A stretch of 41,575 bases of DNA, taken from Prevotella sp. GTDB lineage: Bacteria; Bacteroidota; Bacteroidia; Bacteroidales; Bacteroidaceae. The number at the start of each line of letters is the position of its first letter. Position 1 is the stretch's first letter. Below, piece after piece: positions 31,984-40,170 of the stretch. The translations under genes and the position numbers were made by a program. The DNA lies in assembly GCA_017449495.1 (NCBI GenBank), contig JAFTFO010000041.1, forward strand, positions 1 through 41,575, read 5' to 3'. Under the pieces are notes generated by a model that was not told where the DNA came from, ran no database searches, and saw only the letters and a list, made by a program, of their open reading frames with translations.

Positions 31984-32526
31984 AGTCAGCATGGCTTCAA
32001 TGTCCTTCTCAAAGTCCTTCGGCTCCGTTGTTGGCGCATAGCGTTTGATGGTCTCACCGTCTTTTGAAATCAGGAATTTGGTGAAGTTCCATAAGATGTC
32101 GCTGTCCTTCTCTACGCTCTTGCTGATTTTCTTGAGCATGGCGTGTGTGGCCTTGGCCTTCAGACCCTTATATTCCTCGGTGGGTGCCTGAGCCTTCAGA
32201 TACTCGAAGATAGGCTCGGCGGCAGCACCGTTCACGTCCGTCTTCTTCATAATCTGGAACGTCACGCCGTAGTTCAGCTGGCAGAACTCCTCAATCTGTG
32301 CGTCGTTACCCGGATCCTGCTCCTTGAACTGGTTGCAGGGGAATCCGATGATCACCAGTCCCTTGTCCTTGTATTTCTGGTTCAGTTCCTCCAGTCCAGC
32401 AAACTGGGGCGTGAAACCACACTTGCTGGCAGTGTTCACTATCAGCAGTACCTTACCTTCAAACTCCTTGAAGTCAATCTCTTTTCCTTTGCTCGTCAGA
32501 GCCTTGAAATCATAAATCTTAGTCAT
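31981..32526 (-). CDS. Glutathione peroxidase (thiol peroxidase type)
   Basis: A 181-residue cytoplasmic peroxidase. The active site is NTASKCGFTPQF (Cys in place of selenocysteine), then FPCNQFKEQ and LWNFTKFLI complete the Cys-Gln-Trp set. Enzymes of this type in bacteria usually use thioredoxin to reduce hydrogen or lipid peroxides. It is first in the operon with the OhrR-like gene and the peroxidase/flavin-reductase fusion; the fusion's peroxidase half is a paralog. Confidence 0.94.
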   Translation of the reverse strand: MTKIYDFKALTSKGKEIDFKEFEGKVLLIVNTASKCGFTPQFAGLEELNQKYKDKGLVIIGFPCNQFKEQDPGNDAQIEEFCQLNYGVTFQIMKKTDVNGAAAEPIFEYLKAQAPTEEYKGLKAKATHAMLKKISKSVEKDSDILWNFTKFLISKDGETIKRYAPTTEPKDFEKDIEAMLT

Positions 32527-32567
32527 ACTTTATTTATATTAAAACGTTATTTCTGTCGTTTCCGACG

Positions 32568-32576
32568 GCAAAGGTA
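32568..32576 (-). promoter_or_regulatory. Promoter box (TACCTTTGC) of the peroxide operon
   Basis: It matches TAnnTTTG on the minus strand. A TTG at 19-base spacing lies inside the left arm of the inverted repeat 32589-32602, so a bound repressor would cover the -33 element. Confidence 0.75.
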
Positions 32577-32588
32577 TAAACAATTATT

Positions 32589-32650
32589 TATATCGCAAGC
32601 GATTTAGCTTAAACTTTAAGTATGTTTAACAATAAGTCGCTTGCGATATA
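32589..32650. promoter_or_regulatory. Likely OhrR operator pair (14-bp inverted repeat)
   Basis: TATATCGCAAGCGA (32589-32602) and its exact reverse complement (32637-32650) flank 34 bases. Each arm also contains a near-palindrome, ATCGC-AA-GCGAT, of MarR-operator size. The first arm overlaps the promoter of gpx; the second abuts the araC-type stop codon. Confidence 0.6.
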
Positions 32651-32651
32651 T

Positions 32652-33554
32652 TTAGCTTAGGAAATCCCGAAACCTGGCTGGCGTCATGCCTGTTATACGC
32701 TTAAAGTATTTGCTGAAGAAAGAGGGATTAGGGAAATTCATCTCTTCGGAAATCTGGGCTACAGACTTTTTAGTGTGGCGAAGCTCTATCTGGATTCGGG
32801 TAATCAGCGCACGGTCTATCCATTCCTTGGCGGTGATGCCACTGGCCTGACGGATGACGGTGCCAAGATATCGCTCTGTCAGGCACATTTTCTGAGCATA
32901 GAAGGATATCTGGTGCTCCTGAGGAGCATGGATGTTGACCAAATAGATGAAACGGTCGAAGATAGTCTGTTCACGTGTCTGCACAGCCTGTAGCTGGTCT
33001 GTATATCTACGGAAGAGAGCGTCGTAATGGTGCATCTGGGCTGCCACGAGACTGCTGACGAGCATGCGGTTGTAATCTGGCTGGTGAACAATGTGCCATA
33101 GCGTGTCCACGATATGACGGGCAGTGACGATATCAGCTTCAGAAGCCGGTACCTGAAAGTCTCGCACTTGTCCGTTAAAAGCCGTAGGCAGCTGTCCGGC
33201 AGGGAAGGGCATGGGAAAGCTGTTGGAGAGTGCGAAGCCGAAAATCTCGAGATTGTCAGAGATACGCAGTGGACTAATGATGGTTCCAGGCCCCAGAAAG
33301 ACGACGCTACCTGCAGAAATATGCTTTTCAACAAGGTTGACGTTGACATCGATTGTCCCACGGGCAATAATACCAAGCCGATAATCATTGATACTGAAAG
33401 GTGGCTGTTGCAGCATAACCAGACGGAACACGCTGGGGCTGCCGTAAATGATTGCCAGTTCTTCATTAATGAAAATATCATCGCTCAACTGCTGTTGGTG
33501 TGGCTCGAGGATGGTCCGCATGTGCGAAAGACTCATCAACTTGGGTTCTTTCAT
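32652..33554 (-). CDS. AraC-family transcriptional regulator
   Basis: A 300-residue regulator: an N-terminal cupin-like sensing domain (PPFSINDYRLGIIARGTIDVNVN) and a C-terminal double helix-turn-helix (SVAQISEEMNFPNPSFFSKYFKRITGMTPARFR). It is divergent from the TolC/HlyD/ABC exporter, which it probably activates in response to an exported compound. Its promoter box is at 33579-33587. Confidence 0.9.
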   Translation of the reverse strand: MKEPKLMSLSHMRTILEPHQQQLSDDIFINEELAIIYGSPSVFRLVMLQQPPFSINDYRLGIIARGTIDVNVNLVEKHISAGSVVFLGPGTIISPLRISDNLEIFGFALSNSFPMPFPAGQLPTAFNGQVRDFQVPASEADIVTARHIVDTLWHIVHQPDYNRMLVSSLVAAQMHHYDALFRRYTDQLQAVQTREQTIFDRFIYLVNIHAPQEHQISFYAQKMCLTERYLGTVIRQASGITAKEWIDRALITRIQIELRHTKKSVAQISEEMNFPNPSFFSKYFKRITGMTPARFRDFLS

Positions 33555-33573
33555 TGTCGTTTTGATTTGATTT

Positions 33574-33698
33574 CTGCTGCAAAGATAGTAAAAAGAAAGG
33601 GAACAAATGCCTTTTTCTGCACAAATCGAACAAAAAGAACATAATTCCCCATTTAAGGATAATAATTATCCCGAAAAGAATCCTTACCTTTGCAGCAG
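33574..33698. promoter_or_regulatory. Divergent promoters with mirror-image arms and a central palindrome
   Basis: The araC-type promoter box (minus, 33579-33587, TATCTTTGC) and the tolC box (plus, 33685-33693, TACCTTTGC) are embedded in an 11-bp inverted repeat, CTGCTGCAAAG at 33574-33584 and its complement at 33688-33698. A palindrome, GGATAAT-A-ATTATCC, lies at 33657-33671 where the tolC -33 element should be, and no TTG is found there. This fits an activator site. Confidence 0.6.
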
Positions 33699-33713
33699 CA
33701 AAACAAAAAGGAT

Positions 33714-34973
33714 ATGAAGAAACTGTTGATTGTTATGATGCTGCCAATGATGGCACAAGGACAGACGCTGGAGGAGTGCCAGCAGGCAGCAGAGCAGAAC
33801 TATCCACTGATACGTCAGTACAATCTCATTGAGCAGACGACGGAGTTGACGGTGGCAAACATCCAGAAAGGGTGGTTGCCACAGGTATCGGCATCAGCAC
33901 AGGCGACATATCAGAGCGATGTCGTATCATGGCCAGACCAGATGAAGACCATGATGACAGGCATGGGTGTCGATATGAAGGGGCTGAAGAAAGACCAGTA
34001 TCGTGTGGGTATTGATATCAGTCAGATGCTCTACGATGGCGGTGCCATCAGCAGCCAGAAGGCCATTGCCCGTGAGCAGGGTAAGGTGCAGTTGGCACAG
34101 ACGGAGGTGAACTTGTATCAAGTACGTAAACGCGTTAACGAGATGTATTTCTCGCTGCTGTTACTAAACGAACAGATATTGTTGAACCGTGACTTACAAG
34201 AACTGTTGGAAGGCAACGAACGGAAACTTTCGGCTATGGTAAAAGGTGGCACAGCGGCAGAAAGCGACTGGCAGAGCATGAAGGCTGAACGGCTGAATGT
34301 CATTCAGAAAGCAACAGAACTGGCGTCGCAGAAGCAGATGCTACAGAGAATGCTCTCAACGTTCTGCGGCATTGAGATGAAGGAAGTGCAAAAGCCTGCA
34401 GTAGCATCGGTCGATGGCGTCAATAACCGTCCAGAACTGCGACTTTTTGATGCACAGCTCCGTCTGGCTGATACTCAAGAGAAGGCACTCAATGCGGCAA
34501 TGATGCCGAAGCTGGGGGTGTTTGCACAAGGCTATTACGGCTATCCTGGCTACAATATGTTTGAAGATATGATGTCGCACGACTGGTCGTGGAACGGCAT
34601 GATTGGTGCCCGACTGACATGGAACATCGGTGCCCTTTACACCCGCAAGAACGACAAAACGAAAATCCAGATGCAGCGCCATCTGACCGAGACGAACCGC
34701 GACGTATTCCTCTTCAACAATGACTTGGAGCAGATTCAGCAGAACGAGAACATCACGCGTTACAAGAAACTGATGACCGACGACGATGAAATCATCACCC
34801 TGCGCTCTGCCGTCCGCAAGGCTGCGGAGTCGAAACTCTCGCACGGTATCATCGACGTGAATGATCTGGTGCGTGAAATCAATGCCGAGAATGCTGCACG
34901 TGTGCAACAGTCGATGCATGAAATTGAAATGCTAAAGGAAATATATGACAACAAATACACGACAAATCATTAA
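33714..34973 (+). CDS. TolC-family outer membrane efflux protein
   Basis: A 419-residue outer-membrane channel. The signal peptide is MKKLLIVMMLPMMAQGQ, followed by TLEECQQAAEQNYPLIRQYN, typical of TolC repeats. Long coiled-coil helices (EKALNAAMMPKLGVFAQGYYG and similar) follow. I chose ATG 33714; the longer frame starts at a TTG in the promoter box. It begins an exporter operon with a membrane fusion protein, a double ATPase and two permeases. Confidence 0.92.
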   Translation: MKKLLIVMMLPMMAQGQTLEECQQAAEQNYPLIRQYNLIEQTTELTVANIQKGWLPQVSASAQATYQSDVVSWPDQMKTMMTGMGVDMKGLKKDQYRVGIDISQMLYDGGAISSQKAIAREQGKVQLAQTEVNLYQVRKRVNEMYFSLLLLNEQILLNRDLQELLEGNERKLSAMVKGGTAAESDWQSMKAERLNVIQKATELASQKQMLQRMLSTFCGIEMKEVQKPAVASVDGVNNRPELRLFDAQLRLADTQEKALNAAMMPKLGVFAQGYYGYPGYNMFEDMMSHDWSWNGMIGARLTWNIGALYTRKNDKTKIQMQRHLTETNRDVFLFNNDLEQIQQNENITRYKKLMTDDDEIITLRSAVRKAAESKLSHGIIDVNDLVREINAENAARVQQSMHEIEMLKEIYDNKYTTNH

Positions 34974-34977
34974 GAAT

Positions 34978-35868
34978 ATGCGAAAGATATATGTAATGGC
35001 AAGTGCAGCACTTCTGATGGCCGCTTGCGGAAACAAAGAGAAAGAGTACGATGCCACAGGCACATTCGAGGCTACGGAGACCACCGTCTTTGCCGAACAG
35101 AGCGGTGCGCTGCTGACGTTCAGCGTCAATGAAGGAGACAATATCGAAGCAGATAAGGAGGTGGGACTCATCGACACCATACAGACATGGCTGAAGATCC
35201 AACAACTCAATGCAACCAAGGAGGTCTATCAGAGTCAGAAGCCCGACACGGAGCGTCAGATTGCCGCCACACGCCAGCAACTGGAGAAGGCCAGAACAGA
35301 GCAGCGACGCTATCAGGAGCTCGTCAACGACGGCGCAGCTCCCTCAAAGATGCTCGACGATGCCACCAACCAGGTAAAGGTACTGCAACGACAGCTTGAC
35401 GCCCAAATCTCATCGCTCTCCACCAATACCCGTGCCCTTGACAAGCAGACAGCTGCCGCAGACGTTCAGGTGAGCCAGTTACAGGACCAGTTGCGCAAGT
35501 GCCACATCGTGACGCCTACAAAGGGTTCTGTGCTTGAGAAATATGTGGAACGAGGCGAGTTCGTCAGCATCGGCAAGCCGTTGTTTAAGATGGCAGACAC
35601 AGAGAACATGTATCTACGAGCCTATGTTACCTCGGCTCAACTCCAGAATATCAAACTCGGACAACAAGTGAAGGTCTATGCCGACTATGGTGACGGTCAG
35701 AAGAAAGCGTACGACGGCACCATCTCTTGGATCTCGTCCCGCTCGGAGTTTACGCCAAAGACCATCCTTACCGACGACGAGCGTGCAGACCTGGTATACG
35801 CCACCAAGGTCGCCGTCAAGAACGACGGATATATAAAGATAGGTATGTACGGAGAAGTGAAGTTTTAG
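34978..35868 (+). CDS. HlyD/EmrA-type membrane fusion protein (lipoprotein)
   Basis: A 296-residue periplasmic adaptor. The lipobox is MAACGNK. FAEQSGALLTFSVNEGDNIEADKEV is the first biotinyl-lipoyl half, a coiled-coil hairpin follows (residues about 75-170), and CHIVTPTKGSVLEKYVERGEFV is the second half. It connects the inner-membrane ABC transporter to the TolC-like channel. I chose ATG 34978, four bases after the tolC stop; the longer frame overlaps tolC and lacks a signal. The next gene starts nine bases after the stop. Confidence 0.92.
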   Translation: MRKIYVMASAALLMAACGNKEKEYDATGTFEATETTVFAEQSGALLTFSVNEGDNIEADKEVGLIDTIQTWLKIQQLNATKEVYQSQKPDTERQIAATRQQLEKARTEQRRYQELVNDGAAPSKMLDDATNQVKVLQRQLDAQISSLSTNTRALDKQTAAADVQVSQLQDQLRKCHIVTPTKGSVLEKYVERGEFVSIGKPLFKMADTENMYLRAYVTSAQLQNIKLGQQVKVYADYGDGQKKAYDGTISWISSRSEFTPKTILTDDERADLVYATKVAVKNDGYIKIGMYGEVKF

Positions 35869-35877
35869 TCTGTAGTT

Positions 35878-37338
35878 ATGAATGCCATAGAGGTAAACGG
35901 AGTCTGCAAGAGCTACGGCCGGGTGAAGGCACTCGATGAGGTGTCGTTCACTGTCGGGAAGGGCGAGGTGTTTGGCATCATCGGCCCTGACGGAGCTGGC
36001 AAGACATCACTCTACCGCATTCTCTGTACACTGCTGCTGCCGGAAAAGGGTACTGCCACAGTGGACAACTTCGACACGGTGAAGGAGATGAAAGAGATAC
36101 GTCGTCGGGTGGGATATATGCCGGGGCGCTTCTCACTCTATCAAGACCTGACGGTGGAGGAGAACCTGAACTTCTTCGCAACCCTCTTCGGAACAACCGT
36201 TGAGGAGGGCTATGACAGTATCAAGGCCATCTACAGTCAGATAGAACGGTTTAAGGACCGCAGGGCTGGTGCATTGTCAGGAGGTATGAAACAGAAGCTG
36301 GCACTGAGTTGTGCACTGGTTCATAGTCCGAGCGTGCTCTTTCTTGACGAGCCCACGACGGGTGTCGACCCCGTGAGCCGTAAGGAGTTTTGGGAAATGT
36401 TGGCGACACTGAAGGAGCGGGGTATCACCATCGTGGCCTCTACGCCTTATCTCGACGAGGTACGCCGTTGTGACCGTGTGGCCTTCCTCGACAAGGGTCA
36501 AGTGCGCGGCATCGACACCCCAGAGGTGATACTGGAGCAGTTCAAGGACATCTTCAATCCGCCGGGAATAGAAAAGGAGAGTGCTGGACACACCGAACAG
36601 GAGAACGTCATCGAGGTGGAGCATCTGGTGAAAGCCTTCGGCAACTTCCATGCTGTAGATGACATCTCCTTCACCGTAAGGCGTGGAGAGATATTCGGAT
36701 TCCTTGGTGCCAACGGTGCCGGTAAGACCACTGCCATGCACATGCTCACAGGACTGAACCAGCCGACGAGCGGCACAGGGCGCGTGGCAGGCTTTGACAT
36801 TCGCACGGAACACGAACAGATCAAGCGTCACATCGGATATATGTCGCAGAAGTTCTCACTCTACGAAGACCTGACCGTCAGCGAGAATATCCGGCTCTTT
36901 GCAGGCATCTATGGGATGGGAAGTGAAGAGATAAAAGTGAAAAGTGAAAAGCTGCTGGAGGATTTGCAGTTTGCCGACCATAAGGACGATCTCGTGTCAT
37001 CACTGCCGCTGGGATGGAAACAGAAGCTGGCCTTCTCCGTCTCCATCTTCCATGACCCCGGTGTGGTGTTCCTCGATGAGCCGACAGGCGGTGTCGACCC
37101 TGCCACTCGCCGCCAGTTCTGGGAACTTATCTACGATGCTGCTGCACGGGGCATCACCGTCTTCGTAACCACTCACTATATGGATGAGGCGGAATATTGT
37201 GACCGTATCTCTATCATGGTCGACGGTAAGATCAAGGCCCTCGGCACACCTGACGAACTGAAGCAGCAGTTCCATCAGCCAGATATGGATCATGTGTTTA
37301 CCTATCTTGCCCGTCAGGCGTCACGCTCCTCTGATTAA
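35878..37338 (+). CDS. ABC transporter ATPase with two nucleotide-binding domains (YbhF-like)
   Basis: A 486-residue tandem ATPase. NBD1: Walker A GPDGAGKTS (36-44), signature LSGGMKQKL, Walker B LFLDEPTTGVDP. NBD2: Walker A GANGAGKTT (about 276), a degenerate signature LPLGWKQKL (common in YbhF-type proteins), Walker B VFLDEPTGGVDP. It powers the two permeases that follow. Residues near EEIKVKSEKLLEDL in NBD2 are encoded by a GTGAAAA repeat at 36921-36952. The export substrate is unknown. Confidence 0.93.
   Translation: MNAIEVNGVCKSYGRVKALDEVSFTVGKGEVFGIIGPDGAGKTSLYRILCTLLLPEKGTATVDNFDTVKEMKEIRRRVGYMPGRFSLYQDLTVEENLNFFATLFGTTVEEGYDSIKAIYSQIERFKDRRAGALSGGMKQKLALSCALVHSPSVLFLDEPTTGVDPVSRKEFWEMLATLKERGITIVASTPYLDEVRRCDRVAFLDKGQVRGIDTPEVILEQFKDIFNPPGIEKESAGHTEQENVIEVEHLVKAFGNFHAVDDISFTVRRGEIFGFLGANGAGKTTAMHMLTGLNQPTSGTGRVAGFDIRTEHEQIKRHIGYMSQKFSLYEDLTVSENIRLFAGIYGMGSEEIKVKSEKLLEDLQFADHKDDLVSSLPLGWKQKLAFSVSIFHDPGVVFLDEPTGGVDPATRRQFWELIYDAAARGITVFVTTHYMDEAEYCDRISIMVDGKIKALGTPDELKQQFHQPDMDHVFTYLARQASRSSD
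36921..36952. repeat. Intragenic GTGAAAA repeat in the ABC ATPase gene
   Basis: Three to four units are read in frame, in a helical linker of NBD2 just before its signature motif. Confidence 0.75.
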
Positions 37339-37350
37339 CGTAATGGATTT

Positions 37351-38406
37351 ATGAAGCAGTTTATATCATTTGTACAGAAGGAAGCCATACATATCCTGCG
37401 CGACCGTCGCACGATGCTCATCCTCTTCGGCATGCCCATCGTGCTGATGCTCCTTTTCGGCTTTGCCATCACCAACGACGTGAAGAATGTCCGCACGGTA
37501 GTGGTCACCTCGCAAATGTCACCGCAGACGCAACAGGCCGTAGAACGACTGGCCACCTCAGAATATTTTATCATCGTTGCCACTGTGCCTACCCCTAAGG
37601 ATGCCGAACTGATGATACGCAGTCAGAAAGCAGATCTCGCTATTGTCTTCGCTGCCCAGCGACAAGGGGTGCAGTTCATAGTCGATGGTGCTGATCCGAA
37701 TATGGCTCAGCAGTGGATTAACTATGCGCAGCAGACCATGGCGGCAGCAAATTTTTCACTCTTCACTATTCACTCTTCACTTTTATACAACCCCCAGATG
37801 AAATCAGCCTACAACTTCGTGCCGGCCATTATGGGTATGCTTCTGCTGCTTATCTGTGCGATGATGACTTCCGTCTCGATCGTACGGGAGAAGGAGCGGG
37901 GTACGATGGAGGTACTGCTCGTATCGCCCGTCCGCCCCCTGATGATCATCGTGGCGAAGGCTGTGCCCTATCTGTTACAGGCCTTCCTGATACTGATCAT
38001 CATCCTCACGATGTCGGCCACGGTGCTCGATGTGCCGTTGGCAGGTTCTCTCGGATGGATCATCCTGGTCTCCCTGATCTATATCCTGCTGGCCCTCTCA
38101 CTGGGTCTGCTCATCTCTAACGTGGCCCAGACGCAGTTTGTGGCACTGCTCGTTTCGGCGATGGTACTGCTCCTCCCTACGGTGATGCTCTCAGGCATGC
38201 TCTTTCCCATAGAGTCGATGCCGCGCATCCTCCAGTGGGTGTCGGCAGTCATTCCGCCGCGCTACTATATCAGCGCCATGCGCAAACTGATGATTATGGG
38301 TGTCGGCATCGATGGTGTGCTGACAGAGGTGCTTGTACTCTGTGTGATGACTGCCCTGCTGCTTTTCGTTGCACTTAAGAAATTCAACAAACGACTTGCC
38401 GTATGA
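37351..38406 (+). CDS. ABC-2 type permease (YbhS-like)
   Basis: A 351-residue permease with one N-terminal transmembrane helix, a large extracytoplasmic domain, and five C-terminal helices (NFVPAIMGMLLLLICAMMTSVSIVREKERGTMEVLLVSP is the conserved core). It forms a heterodimer with the next gene product, as in YbhFSR exporters. Residues NFSLFTIHSSL just before LYNPQMKSAYNFVP are encoded by a tandem repeat at 37751-37786. Confidence 0.92.
   Translation: MKQFISFVQKEAIHILRDRRTMLILFGMPIVLMLLFGFAITNDVKNVRTVVVTSQMSPQTQQAVERLATSEYFIIVATVPTPKDAELMIRSQKADLAIVFAAQRQGVQFIVDGADPNMAQQWINYAQQTMAAANFSLFTIHSSLLYNPQMKSAYNFVPAIMGMLLLLICAMMTSVSIVREKERGTMEVLLVSPVRPLMIIVAKAVPYLLQAFLILIIILTMSATVLDVPLAGSLGWIILVSLIYILLALSLGLLISNVAQTQFVALLVSAMVLLLPTVMLSGMLFPIESMPRILQWVSAVIPPRYYISAMRKLMIMGVGIDGVLTEVLVLCVMTALLLFVALKKFNKRLAV
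37751..37786. repeat. Intragenic 7-bp repeat in the first permease gene
   Basis: Units TCACTCT, TCACTAT, TCACTCT and TCACTTT (complement of the GTGAAAA type) are read in frame. Confidence 0.85.
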
Positions 38407-39497
38407 CACTACGCTATCTCATTCAAAAGGAGTTCCTGCAGATTCGGCGTAACTCGTTTATGCCGAAGATCATCCTCATCTTCCCGGTGATGGTCATGTG
38501 CGTCATGCCATGGGTGATGAACCAGGAGGTCAAGAATATCGTGGTCGATGTGGTGGATAACGACCGTTCTGTCATCAGCCAGCAGTTCGTCCACCGCATA
38601 GAGTCGAGCCATTACTTTATCTTCGGTGGACAGAAGGCATCCTACGCCGAGGCACTGCGGGATGTTGAGCAGAGTCGGGCAGACATCATCGTCGAGATTC
38701 CCAACGACTATAGCCGCCATCTGGCTTCGGGCCGGAATCCACAGGTGCTTATTGCCGCCAATGCCGTCAACGGCACAAAAGGTTCCATCGGCGCGTCGTA
38801 TCTCAGTCAGATTGTTAATGGTAATCTCTCATCGCCCACCGCTCACTCCACACTCCTCACTCCACACTCCTCACCCCTCACATTATACAACAAGGGACAG
38901 AACTATAAAGTCTTTATGATTCCCGCCCTGATGGGTATTCTGATGATGATGCTCTGCGGCTTTCTGCCCGCCCTGAACATCGTCGGAGAGAAAGAGAAGG
39001 GTACCATCGAGCAGATCAATGTCACGCCCGTCAGCAAGTGGTCGTTTATCCTGGCCAAGCTGATCCCCTATTGGATGATAGGCCTGCTGGTGCTCACCGT
39101 CTGTCTGCTCCTCTCGTGGGCCATCTACGGCATAACGTGTCAAGGACCGCTTTGGCTGGTCTATCTCCTGGCGGTGCTGCTGGCACTGTTCTTCTCTTCG
39201 TTTGGCCTGATCGTATCCAACTACAGCGACACGATGCAGCAGGCGATGCTCGTCATGTGGTTCTTCGTCGTCTGCCTGATGTTGCTCTCGGGCCTCTTCA
39301 CCCCCACCCGTTCCATGCCCGCATGGGCCTACCTGACCACCTACGTCAATCCCATGCACTATTTCATCGATGCCATCCGCACCGTTTTCATCCGGGGAGG
39401 CGGTTTCACGGCCATTGCCCATCAGCTGACCGCCCTCACCCTCATCGGCCTCATCATGGGCGTTTGGGCAGTGTTCAGTTACAAGAAGAACAGCTGA
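38403..39497 (+). CDS. ABC-2 type permease (YbhR-like)
   Basis: A 364-residue permease with the same topology as its neighbour: conserved core FMIPALMGILMMMLCGFLPALNIVGEKEKGTIEQINVTPV. The ATG overlaps the previous stop (ATGA). Residues PTAHSTLLTPHSSPLT, just before LYNKGQNYKVF, come from a tandem repeat at 38841-38884, at the same structural place as the insert in the sister permease. It is the last gene of the exporter operon; a hairpin follows at 39515. Confidence 0.92.
   Translation: MTLRYLIQKEFLQIRRNSFMPKIILIFPVMVMCVMPWVMNQEVKNIVVDVVDNDRSVISQQFVHRIESSHYFIFGGQKASYAEALRDVEQSRADIIVEIPNDYSRHLASGRNPQVLIAANAVNGTKGSIGASYLSQIVNGNLSSPTAHSTLLTPHSSPLTLYNKGQNYKVFMIPALMGILMMMLCGFLPALNIVGEKEKGTIEQINVTPVSKWSFILAKLIPYWMIGLLVLTVCLLLSWAIYGITCQGPLWLVYLLAVLLALFFSSFGLIVSNYSDTMQQAMLVMWFFVVCLMLLSGLFTPTRSMPAWAYLTTYVNPMHYFIDAIRTVFIRGGGFTAIAHQLTALTLIGLIMGVWAVFSYKKNS
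38841..38884. repeat. Intragenic 7-bp repeat in the second permease gene
   Basis: Units CACTCCA, CACTCCT, CACTCCA, CACTCCT, CACCCCT and CACATTA are read in frame. Confidence 0.85.
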
Positions 39498-39514
39498 TAC
39501 CCTTTTATAATCAA

Positions 39515-39548
39515 AGAATTAGGGTGTGGGATACCTAATTCTTATTAA
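39515..39548 (+). terminator. Hairpin after the exporter operon
   Basis: A perfect 10-bp stem, AAGAATTAGG and CCTAATTCTT, with a 10-base loop. It is AT-rich and followed by a weak T-rich stretch, so it is a plausible terminator. Confidence 0.65.
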
Positions 39549-39627
39549 TCTGTTTTCGCGTCTTGCCAGGCATCATGCAAATGCAAATGCCTAACTTTTG
39601 AGTATTGCACAGTTCACGGAATCGCCG

Positions 39628-39636
39628 TACCTTTGC
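39628..39636 (+). promoter_or_regulatory. Promoter box (TACCTTTGC) of the flavodoxin gene
   Basis: It matches TAnnTTTG; a TTG at 39605-39607 gives a -33 element with 20-base spacing. It lies inside a longer open frame and so supports the start at 39673. Confidence 0.75.
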
Positions 39637-39672
39637 ACCCACAAAGATTTAGCCATTAAAGATAGAAAAGAA

Positions 39673-40167
39673 ATGAACGCAACAATTGTAGTTTACGGTT
39701 CCTCAACAGGAACATGCGAGGCTATCGCTGAGAAGATAGCCCAGAAGCTTGGCTGCGAGGCCATCAACGTACAAGACTTGACAGCCGCGGTTGTCGAGAG
39801 TAACCAGAACCTGATTCTCGGCACCTCGACATGGGGTGCAGGCGAACTTCAGGACGACTGGTACGACGGCCTTCGGGTGCTTCAGAGTGCCAATCTCGCA
39901 GGTAAGACCGTCGCCCTCTTCGGCTGTGGCGACAGCGAGTCGTATAGCGACACCTTCGTGGGAGGCATCGGCGAATTGTATAATGGTATCAAGGAGAGCG
40001 GTGCGCACTTCGTGGGCGCTGTCAGCACCGACGGTTATACCTTCGACGACTCTGAGGCCGTTGTGGATGGTAAGTTCGTGGGACTCCCCCTCGACGATGT
40101 GAACGAGGATGACAAGACGGATGCCCGTATCGATGCGTGGGTAGCCGAGATTTCACCCAACCTTTAA
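39673..40167 (+). CDS. Flavodoxin
   Basis: A 164-residue FMN electron carrier. The phosphate-binding loop is YGSSTGTCEAIAEKIA, and the isoalloxazine loops are STWGAGELQDDWYD and GCGDSESYSDTFVGG. It is a long-chain type with the inserted strand near SAHFVGAVSTDGYTFDDSEAV. It probably replaces ferredoxin in low iron. I chose ATG 39673, after the promoter box. DUF2023 follows after three bases. Confidence 0.95.
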   Translation: MNATIVVYGSSTGTCEAIAEKIAQKLGCEAINVQDLTAAVVESNQNLILGTSTWGAGELQDDWYDGLRVLQSANLAGKTVALFGCGDSESYSDTFVGGIGELYNGIKESGAHFVGAVSTDGYTFDDSEAVVDGKFVGLPLDDVNEDDKTDARIDAWVAEISPNL

Positions 40168-40170
40168 GCA

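Noticed and set aside
36921-38884. Possible phase-variable frameshifts in the exporter genes
   Set aside because: All three tracts are in frame in this sequence, so no off state is seen; length variation would have to be shown in other reads.
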